Assembly (NCBI GenBank): GCA_002763075.1
Contig: PFDB01000002.1
Location: 126,286-189,970, forward strand
Source of the DNA: Candidatus Pacearchaeota archaeon CG10_big_fil_rev_8_21_14_0_10_34_76
Lineage (GTDB): Archaea; Nanobdellota; Nanobdellia; Pacearchaeales; GW2011-AR1
DNA length: 63,685 bases
Direction of reading: 5' to 3'
Shown here: positions 57,001-63,685 of the stretch, piece by piece
Position numbering within the stretch: position 1 is the first letter of the stretch
Layout: every line of letters begins with the position of its first letter
Translations under genes and position numbers: made by a program
The notes under the pieces: model-generated
What the model was told of the DNA's origin: nothing
What the model saw: the letters and a program-made list of their open reading frames with translations, nothing else
Database searches by the model: none

Positions 57001-57444
57001 GATATTAACGGGGGGGCTTTGAATTCTTCTTATAAATCTCTTCCTACAATGGGAGATAAGGTTGAGAAAATGATGGAGCTTTGTAAAAAGATAAGGGCAG
57101 TGGATACTACAGATGTGGCTAGATTAGTTATAGAAAGACATTTTATTAGAGATATCAGGGGTAATTTTAGAAAGTTTTCAATGCAGGTTTTTAGGTGTGT
57201 GGGATGTAATGAAAAATATAGAAGGCCCCCATTGGTCGGAAAGTGTACTAAATGCGGAGGAAAGTTGATATTTACAATATCTGAGGGAAGTATTTTGAAA
57301 TATATGCAGGGGGCTTTGAATTTAGCTAATACATTTGGGGTTAGTTCTTATTTAATTGAATGTCTGGATCTTGTTAATAGAGATATTGAGGGGATGTTTG
57401 GAAGGGATGCCGAGAAACAAGAGGCACTTAGTAAATGGTTCTGA
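53998..57444 (+). CDS. polC: DNA polymerase D large subunit DP2 (no intein apparent)
   Basis: [52 protein letters not shown]; C-terminal zinc-ribbon [24 protein letters not shown]; start at [11 protein letters not shown]. Confidence 0.96.
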   Translation: [1148 protein letters not shown]

Positions 57445-57525
57445 ATCTGTTTCTTGGACACAATCAGCAGGTCATTGTGAACATGATTGATTGAAAAGAA
57501 AATCAAGAAGTTTTAGGCAAGTGGT

Positions 57526-58734
57526 TTAAAAGTAGCTTGTAATATAAAATATTATTGTGGGGATGAGAAGAACGCCCATAAGGTTTATTCTTCTTATTGC
57601 TGATTTAATTGCAAAAATCCCAAGTGCCGTGGAAGCTATTAAGATTAATAATCCTATAATCCCTGTGAAAAAAATTGTTAAGATTGTTAAAAACCCAATT
57701 ATTGTAATTGAAAGAAACCTGTAATTAATTTTATTTATATTACTTGAAAAAAACTTGGATATGAAAAGTGCTATGAAGAATGCTATTAATCCTGAAATGA
57801 AAGAGAAAATTAGAAGGGTTATTAGATCTGTTTGTGTGAGTGAAGGCATTAATTTATTTATTGCAACTGCTGAGCCTGTACGTGTTTTGTTTATTATAAA
57901 TAGGGTGACAAAGCTTAATGTGATCACTATTGTATTTATTGCACCAAGGAGCATCATAAAACTTTTTTTTGATTGTTCTACAAGTTCTGAACCTATTACT
58001 GCTGCGTGTCCAGATCCTATACCTGGAAGAAATGAGCAGAGTGGTGCCGAGATGGATGCGCCAAAAATGGATTTGAAAAAATCTTTTTTTGTTGGTATAA
58101 CTTCTTTTAATTTACATATATTTTGAGGAGGGATAGATGGTTTGTCCTTTAGACTGATTATCAATGCAGATGTCCCGAATAATCCTGTAAGAAGAGGGAT
58201 AAGTGGCTGGTTTATTGGTATGTTCAAAGAAGAGAATCCTAAGAAGCCAGAAAGAAGGAAGACTATCAGACTGGTAAGAATATATTTTTCTCTAAGAATT
58301 AAATACGATGAAATAAATATAAGCAAAATGGGAAGAGCTAAGTGAATAGTTGGGTATATGATTGGAATGAAAATTATAAATATTGGGGTGAAGAATAGAA
58401 TAACCAAGAATGCAAAAAGAGAGCCATATAATGTTAAAATTATTGCTTCATGGGCTTTTCCTTCTTTTAACATTTCATGTCCAGGTAAGATGGATAAAAA
58501 AGTGTCTTCTTCTGGAGCACCAAGAAAAACAGAGGGAATGAAATCAATAAATGTATGGGTTGTAGCCATTGAGACTATAAATATTGCTAGAACTGTGGGT
58601 TGAAAACTAGTGAGATTTGATAAATTGGCAAGTAAAATGACAGCAATGAGATTAATATGGATGCCTGGAATCAAGCCTGTGATTGTTCCGGCAGTTATTC
58701 CGAGCAACAATGCGAAAGTAATTTCCAAAATCAA
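57526..58734 (-). CDS. TctA-like/DUF112-type multi-TM permease
   Basis: LGITAGTITGLIPGIHINLIAVIL; CSFLPGIGSGHAAVIGSELV inverted PGxG motifs. Confidence 0.75.
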   Translation of the reverse strand: MILEITFALLLGITAGTITGLIPGIHINLIAVILLANLSNLTSFQPTVLAIFIVSMATTHTFIDFIPSVFLGAPEEDTFLSILPGHEMLKEGKAHEAIILTLYGSLFAFLVILFFTPIFIIFIPIIYPTIHLALPILLIFISSYLILREKYILTSLIVFLLSGFLGFSSLNIPINQPLIPLLTGLFGTSALIISLKDKPSIPPQNICKLKEVIPTKKDFFKSIFGASISAPLCSFLPGIGSGHAAVIGSELVEQSKKSFMMLLGAINTIVITLSFVTLFIINKTRTGSAVAINKLMPSLTQTDLITLLIFSFISGLIAFFIALFISKFFSSNINKINYRFLSITIIGFLTILTIFFTGIIGLLILIASTALGIFAIKSAIRRINLMGVLLIPTIIFYITSYF

Positions 58735-59093
58735 ATTATTTCTCTGAATGGATTTCTCCGAGTTAAGGTGACTTCTTCGAAATCAATTTTTCTTCCAATT
58801 CTAAAGTCTCCTAGGTAAATCCTATTTCTGCTTTGCATAACTCTTCTTGTTGAAGGATCTACAAATACGTCCCATTTTATTCCTAAATCTTTTACTGACC
58901 TATAGTCTGGATTGTTCATCAGGGATCTTGATTTAGTTTCACCCCCTAAAAAATCTAAACAACTATAGGAATAAAGTTCGCCGGTTTCAAAATCTTTAAT
59001 TATAAAATCAATGTAAAATGAGATGTCTTCCCCTATTTCTTTAGGATCTTTTGCTATAACGCCCACAAGAGCAAATTTGTTAAGTGCTACCAC
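58731..59093 (-). CDS. Hypothetical protein
   Basis: 120-aa ORF, overlaps downstream permease start by 4 nt. Confidence 0.5.
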   Translation of the reverse strand: MVALNKFALVGVIAKDPKEIGEDISFYIDFIIKDFETGELYSYSCLDFLGGETKSRSLMNNPDYRSVKDLGIKWDVFVDPSTRRVMQSRNRIYLGDFRIGRKIDFEEVTLTRRNPFREII

Positions 59094-59135
59094 TTTTTAT
59101 AACGAAGAAGAGATATTTATTCTTTTTGTTGGGCA

Positions 59136-60341
59136 TTATTGGGGAACAATGGCTGCTGTAGAATATTCTCTTATTAGTGATTTTGCTAGGGCTTTTACTT
59201 GTTCTAATGAAACGGATCTTATTTTTTTCTCGTGATTGTAATAATCTTCTTCTATATCTCCTGTTGCAAGATATGCAAAAAGGAGTTCATTCATGACTTT
59301 TGAGCTTTCTTCAGAGGTAACTTTTTTCAACCCAATTATTCTTTCCTTCGCCTCTTCTAGATTTTTTTCAGTCATATTATCTATGTTATTGAACTCTTGT
59401 AGTATGAGTGATTTTACTTCTGGGATTGCTTCTTTAGTTGTACCTGCATATATTGAATAATATGAATAAGAAGTTTCTGAATTAATTGAAGAGTTTACAG
59501 AATAAGCGAGACCTCTTTTTTCTCTTATTTCAAGGAAAAGGCGCGAGGACATTCCATTTGCAAGGTATGCGTCTAAAACTTCTAATACCTGATATTCAGG
59601 AGATGTTTGTAGGGGAGCATGGACTCCTAATAGGAAATGTGCTTGATCTAATCCAGGACGTTCTTCTATAGATTCTGCATTTTTCTTTATCACCTCTAAT
59701 GGGCTAGATGAGGGTTTATTCTCTGTTTGGAATGCAGTTTCTAAGTATTCTGAGAGTTTTTCAAAATCTGCTTTTCCTACTATTGTAACTATGTAATTTT
59801 CTGGGGAGTATTTTTTTGTGAAGAAGTTTGCAACGAAATCTCTCGAAAGAGCGGAGACTGTTTCCTTTGTTCCTATTATACCCCTACCAAATGGTTTTTC
59901 AAAAAGATTTTCCTGAATTTTCTCATATATATGGTATTGGGGAGTGTCATGGTAGAGTTTTATCTCTTCAAGAATTACCTTTTTTTCCTTTTCGAATTTT
60001 TCTTCATTAAATGAAGGATTTTTTAACATGTCTATGAGTATATCAAGGCCTTTGAAAAGATGTTCGCTAGGGAGTTTGAACCAGTAACTTGTGACATCTT
60101 CTGCTGTGAATGCATTCAATATTCCTCCGCGTTTTTCAATCTCTCTTGAGATATCCTCATGGCTTCTCGTGAGAGTTCCAGTGAATAATAAGTGCTCTAT
60201 AAAATGGGCAATACCTTTGATGTCCGAAGACTCGTGGGATGCTGCGAATGGATTTGATATGCTTAGAGATACAACTGGAAGGTCTCTTTCTTCGTGTAAG
60301 AGAGTCATACCATTTTTTAGAATACGTTTTTGGAACTTCAT
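59136..60341 (-). CDS. M16 family zinc peptidase
   Basis: GIAHFIEHLLFTGTLTRSHEDISREIEKRGGILNAFTAEDVTSYW (HxxEH). Confidence 0.93.
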   Translation of the reverse strand: MKFQKRILKNGMTLLHEERDLPVVSLSISNPFAASHESSDIKGIAHFIEHLLFTGTLTRSHEDISREIEKRGGILNAFTAEDVTSYWFKLPSEHLFKGLDILIDMLKNPSFNEEKFEKEKKVILEEIKLYHDTPQYHIYEKIQENLFEKPFGRGIIGTKETVSALSRDFVANFFTKKYSPENYIVTIVGKADFEKLSEYLETAFQTENKPSSSPLEVIKKNAESIEERPGLDQAHFLLGVHAPLQTSPEYQVLEVLDAYLANGMSSRLFLEIREKRGLAYSVNSSINSETSYSYYSIYAGTTKEAIPEVKSLILQEFNNIDNMTEKNLEEAKERIIGLKKVTSEESSKVMNELLFAYLATGDIEEDYYNHEKKIRSVSLEQVKALAKSLIREYSTAAIVPQ

Positions 60342-60373
60342 TACTCGGAAGGAAAAAGGAAGATTAATAAAGT

Positions 60374-60700
60374 TTGCGGAGATTTATGAATATGGTTGAG
60401 GGAAGAGCATTGGACGTTTATGCAAAAAACAGGGGGATTTCGATGGATGAACTTCTAGGATATAAAAAAGATCCTGAAGTTGAAAGAAGAGAAAGAGTTA
60501 TGAAGCTAGGGGCGGAAATGAGGTATTCTGATATGAGTCTTTTTGAGATCCAAGAGTATTTTGTTGAGAGATCTGAAGTGGTTAGTCACAGAGTCAATGT
60601 ACAAAAAAAGATGGATGAATCTGGGTTGACGAGGGCAAATGAAATAACTGCGCGAGCTGGAAGGTTGATAGAAAATGATTTTGATTTTATCATTTATTAA
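60374..60700 (+). CDS. Hypothetical protein
   Basis: 108-aa ORF. Confidence 0.5.
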   Translation: MRRFMNMVEGRALDVYAKNRGISMDELLGYKKDPEVERRERVMKLGAEMRYSDMSLFEIQEYFVERSEVVSHRVNVQKKMDESGLTRANEITARAGRLIENDFDFIIY

Positions 60701-60803
60701 TCAGTTAGGTATATCTTGATAATAAACTTCTATAAAATCCATTTATTTGGCTCTCTGGATTCATAGGTAATATTTTAAATCCTATTTTTCTTGGAAGATT
60801 AAG

Positions 60804-61712
60804 ATGCCAGTAAATGCAGGTTATGAATATTTTGAAGCTGAGAAGAAGTATTTGAATGCTCAGGGTTTAGATGAAAAAATTAAATGCTTGGAAGAGATGA
60901 TAAAGGTTGCCCCTAAACATAAAAGTTCGGAAAATCTTCTTGCAGAGCTAAAGACAAGACTAAAGAAATTTAGAGAGAAACAGGAAAAGGGAAAGAAGGT
61001 TGGAAAGGGGAAGAAAGGAATCAGAAAAGAGGGATTTCAGGTTGCACTAGTGGGCAAGGTAAATTCTGGAAAATCTGCATTGCTTGGAGCATTGACAAAT
61101 GCAAGGTCTTTTGTTTCTGATGTTGATTTCACTACATTCCAACCTGAAATTGGGGCGATGCAGTATGAAGGGGTGAAGGCGCAGATAGTGGATCTTCCAT
61201 CTATAGGGCATAAGGAATTTGATTATGGAGTCATAAATAATGCTGATTTAATATTAATGGTGGTTGAAAAAATTGATGATATTGCAGAAGTTGAAATTGT
61301 TCTGGAAAGGGCGGTTGGGAAGAGAATTCCAGTAATAAACAAGATTGACTTGCTTGATGAAAATGGAAAAAGAAAACTTGAACAGCAAGTAAGGGCTAAA
61401 AGAATAAAGGATTATGTTTTGATTTCTGCATTGTTAGGGGAAGGAATCTTGGAACTGAAGAAAAAAATATTTGAAAGTATGAATGTGATTAGGGTATTTA
61501 CTAAGGAGCCAGGGAAGCAATCTAATAATGACCCCATAGTTTTACCTACTGGGAGCAATGTTGAAGACGTGGCTGAGAGCATATACAAAGGATTTTCAAG
61601 ACAGGTTAAGGAATCCAGAGTAACTGGACCAAGTGGAAAGTTTTCAAATCAAAAGGTTGGACTGAAGCATATACTGAAGGACAGAGATGTTGTAGAGTTT
61701 CATACAAGGTAA
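60804..61712 (+). CDS. Obg/DRG-like GTPase with C-terminal TGS domain
   Basis: VALVGKVNSGKSALLGALTNARSFVSDVDFTTFQPEIGAMQYEGVKAQIVDLPSI; NKID; VGLKHILKDRDVVEFHTR. Confidence 0.92.
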   Translation: MPVNAGYEYFEAEKKYLNAQGLDEKIKCLEEMIKVAPKHKSSENLLAELKTRLKKFREKQEKGKKVGKGKKGIRKEGFQVALVGKVNSGKSALLGALTNARSFVSDVDFTTFQPEIGAMQYEGVKAQIVDLPSIGHKEFDYGVINNADLILMVVEKIDDIAEVEIVLERAVGKRIPVINKIDLLDENGKRKLEQQVRAKRIKDYVLISALLGEGILELKKKIFESMNVIRVFTKEPGKQSNNDPIVLPTGSNVEDVAESIYKGFSRQVKESRVTGPSGKFSNQKVGLKHILKDRDVVEFHTR

Positions 61713-61716
61713 TCAT

Positions 61717-61974
61717 TTATTTGTAAATATTGTTTATCCACCATTTTTTTAGTATTGGGATAGAAAGAGTAGATAAGAAAAATGCAAGTGAAGGGATTAT
61801 TGCATTAAGAAAAGGTTTCGGGAGATTGAGAATATAAAATGTTATTACTATAACGATGTACGTGAGGAGGATTATGCTTATTTTTCTTGATCGGCTAGTT
61901 TCCCAAGCTTTATCTGCCTCAACACGCTTGTTTCTAATCTTTAAATCGTTGATTTGTTTTTGAAAATCATTCAT
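61717..61974 (-). CDS. Small membrane protein
   Basis: Two hydrophobic segments, basic N-terminus. Confidence 0.55.
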   Translation of the reverse strand: MNDFQKQINDLKIRNKRVEADKAWETSRSRKISIILLTYIVIVITFYILNLPKPFLNAIIPSLAFFLSTLSIPILKKWWINNIYK

Positions 61975-62977
61975 ATGCGTCTTTGTATAACTTGTAAAGG
62001 GATTTATTTTTTTGGATTTTTTCCAAAATCGAGTTTATTTCATTGGCCACGAAAAGCTTTATATCTAAGGGGTGAAGTTTTTTGGCTTTTACATCTTTTT
62101 CTATTTGAGAGAAATCAGAATATTCTAAATTTCCTCCGAACTTTTCAGGTCTTTTTATTATTAATTTTTGTTGGGTGTCTTGTTTTAATGGAAAAAGGAC
62201 ATATCTTATGAATTGCATTATTCCATTTTCAGAATCTCCTTCTGAAAATTCAGCATTTTTTATTTTTTTTGTGACCTCATCTGAGCTATCTAAAATATCT
62301 ATCTTGCTTCCTGGAATGCTTGCGCTCATTTTTTTCCCTATTAATCCTGGAATCATTGGGTTCATTAATTCAATGCGGGGGCTGTATCCTATTTTTGGAA
62401 GGTTTTCTCTAGCGAATACCATTATTTTTCTTTGATCTACTCCTCCAAATTGCATATCTACCTTAAGATATTCTTCATCTAGAGCTTGCATCATTGAGTA
62501 AATTAGTCCTGAGATGTTTGGATTTTCATTTTGCTTTACAACTTCCGAGGAAGCCTTGCTTGCATCTTTTTGAGAAACAAAGGTTGAAAGTTTAAGGAGA
62601 TCGTGAAAATAATTTGGGTTGAGTTGAAGTTTACTTCCCTTTACAAATTCTAATTTTTTAGAGTCTACGCCAAGAGCCTTAAGAATTTCTGGAAAAAGGG
62701 ATTCATAATATTTTTGCCTTTTATCTAAAATTTCCCAGGATACTCCGTCAAGAGCTGCATGCAAGTCCGCTATGAGAATTTTAACTTTTAACCCTGCTTT
62801 TAGGAAGTCTGCTATCTTGAGCATTGGAAGGAAATATGCAACGTGGGGGCTTCCAGTAGGCATCGTCCCCCAGTATATTGAAAGAGATTTTTTTTTAAGT
62901 GATTGTTTTAATTCCTCAATACTTATGACCTCTTGGAGATTTCTTGTAATTAATTCAAAACGTTGTTTATCATTCAT
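61967..62977 (-). CDS. tyrS: Tyrosyl-tRNA synthetase
   Basis: IYWGTMPTGSPHVAYFLPMLKIADFLKAGLKVKILIADLHAALD; GLIGKKMSAS (KMSAS). Confidence 0.93.
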   Translation of the reverse strand: MNDKQRFELITRNLQEVISIEELKQSLKKKSLSIYWGTMPTGSPHVAYFLPMLKIADFLKAGLKVKILIADLHAALDGVSWEILDKRQKYYESLFPEILKALGVDSKKLEFVKGSKLQLNPNYFHDLLKLSTFVSQKDASKASSEVVKQNENPNISGLIYSMMQALDEEYLKVDMQFGGVDQRKIMVFARENLPKIGYSPRIELMNPMIPGLIGKKMSASIPGSKIDILDSSDEVTKKIKNAEFSEGDSENGIMQFIRYVLFPLKQDTQQKLIIKRPEKFGGNLEYSDFSQIEKDVKAKKLHPLDIKLFVANEINSILEKIQKNKSLYKLYKDAYE

Positions 62978-63026
62978 TTTTAATGTAAGGGAAAAGTTAA
63001 TTTAAACCTTATGTTTATAATGAGGC

Positions 63027-63347
63027 ATGAGGAGAATTGCATTTATAATAGCTATATTCTGCATAGCATTAATTATCATTTTAATGCATAGTCTTCCGAT
63101 TGTGTCCATAAGTTCTGTAGATGAATTGGATGAACTTGAGCTGAAAACTCGAGTGTTTATTTCAGGAGTTGTGGATGGGGAAAGAGAATTTGGAGAGTTT
63201 AGAATATTGGAAGTGAATGGTGTAACTTTGACGTGTGAATGTCCTGGAAAGTATCTTGGCAAGGATATAAATGTTATGGGGATTGTTGGAGAGTTCAATG
63301 GAAAAAAACAGGTCAATGTTTTAAGGATGAACTATCAAAACATATAA
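63027..63347 (+). CDS. Membrane-anchored OB-fold (tRNA_anti-like) protein
   Basis: LKTRVFISGVVDGEREFGEFRILEVNGVTLTCECPGKYLGKDINVMGIVGEFNGKKQVNVLRM. Confidence 0.65.
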   Translation: MRRIAFIIAIFCIALIIILMHSLPIVSISSVDELDELELKTRVFISGVVDGEREFGEFRILEVNGVTLTCECPGKYLGKDINVMGIVGEFNGKKQVNVLRMNYQNI

Positions 63348-63390
63348 ATAGCGAGCACGATTATTTTAAAGTATAATAAATGTATAACTT

Positions 63391-63408
63391 AATACTTAAT
63401 TAAGTATT
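63391..63408. promoter_or_regulatory. Perfect 18-bp palindrome upstream of AbrB gene
   Basis: AATACTTAATTAAGTATT, 15 bp upstream of ATG at 63423. Confidence 0.7.
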
Positions 63409-63422
63409 TAATAAGTATCTAG

Positions 63423-63608
63423 ATGGCAAAAGAAAGGGGTGTGAAGGGAAAGGAGATTCTTTTTAAAAAAGGAATAAAAATCCAAGGTCTTAATAGGGTT
63501 GCCTTGCCAAAAGAGCTATTAGAAAATCTTGATTTAAGAGAAGGAGATAAAATTGTCTTATACTTTGATCCAAATAGCGGATCTATAATAATAAGGAGAG
63601 AGAAATGA
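63423..63608 (+). CDS. AbrB/SpoVT-like DNA-binding protein
   Basis: IKIQGLNRVALPKELLENLDLREGDKIVLYFDPNSGSIIIRR. Confidence 0.85.
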   Translation: MAKERGVKGKEILFKKGIKIQGLNRVALPKELLENLDLREGDKIVLYFDPNSGSIIIRREK

Positions 63609-63685
63609 ATAAAAAAGGGGTTATTAAAATTGGATTGGTTGGAGTGTTATTGGGAGTAGTTCTTTTTCTTGCAGTCTTTTTGGAG
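63605..63685 (+). CDS. Membrane protein, partial (N-terminus)
   Basis: MNKKGVIKIGLVGVLLGVVLFLAVFLE; ATGA overlap with upstream CDS. Confidence 0.5.
   Translation, partial: MNKKGVIKIGLVGVLLGVVLFLAVFLE

Noticed and set aside
53998-57444. Intein in DP2
   Set aside because: Catalytic and zinc-ribbon motifs run continuously; no Hint-like block or size increase seen

Overview
AT-rich archaeal chromosome segment. Gene content and the many small ORFs suggest a DPANN-type lineage (Pacearchaeota/Woesearchaeota-like); this is inferred from gene content only. Layout: (i) 1-17.5 kb, a surface-glycan locus with glycosyltransferases, methyltransferases, a flippase and a pseudaminic-acid-like nonulosonate operon (PseB/methylase/PseC/PseF-like/PseI, then a formyltransferase and a HAD-NUDIX fusion); (ii) 17.5-37.6 kb, housekeeping genes: SecD/SecF, tRNAs including an intron-containing tRNA-Arg, 5S rRNA, RNase P subunit, MacB-like ABC transporter, and a ribosomal protein/RNA polymerase cluster (L21e, RpoF, DUF655, S13, S4, S11, RpoD, tRNA-Leu, L18e, L13, S9), XerA-like recombinase, RecJ/DHH protein; (iii) 37.6-46 kb, an island of small ORFan, membrane and winged-helix genes dense in direct and inverted repeats; (iv) 46-63.7 kb, Lhr-like helicase, metallophosphoesterase, a probable replication origin with inverted ORB elements around an AT-rich core, then Orc1/Cdc6, PolD small and large subunits, M16 protease, TGS-domain GTPase, TyrRS and AbrB. 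The most unusual structure is 42.2-44.2 kb. Two coiled-coil + winged-helix genes there carry iteron-like arrays, a perfect 18-bp palindrome, repeated AAACAGSTGT sites, seven AAAAGTGAG-type repeats, and an inverted pair of ORB-like elements inside the linker-coding part of one gene. This resembles an initiator gene carrying its own origin, as in phage lambda O. All family calls are from motif recognition without database searches.
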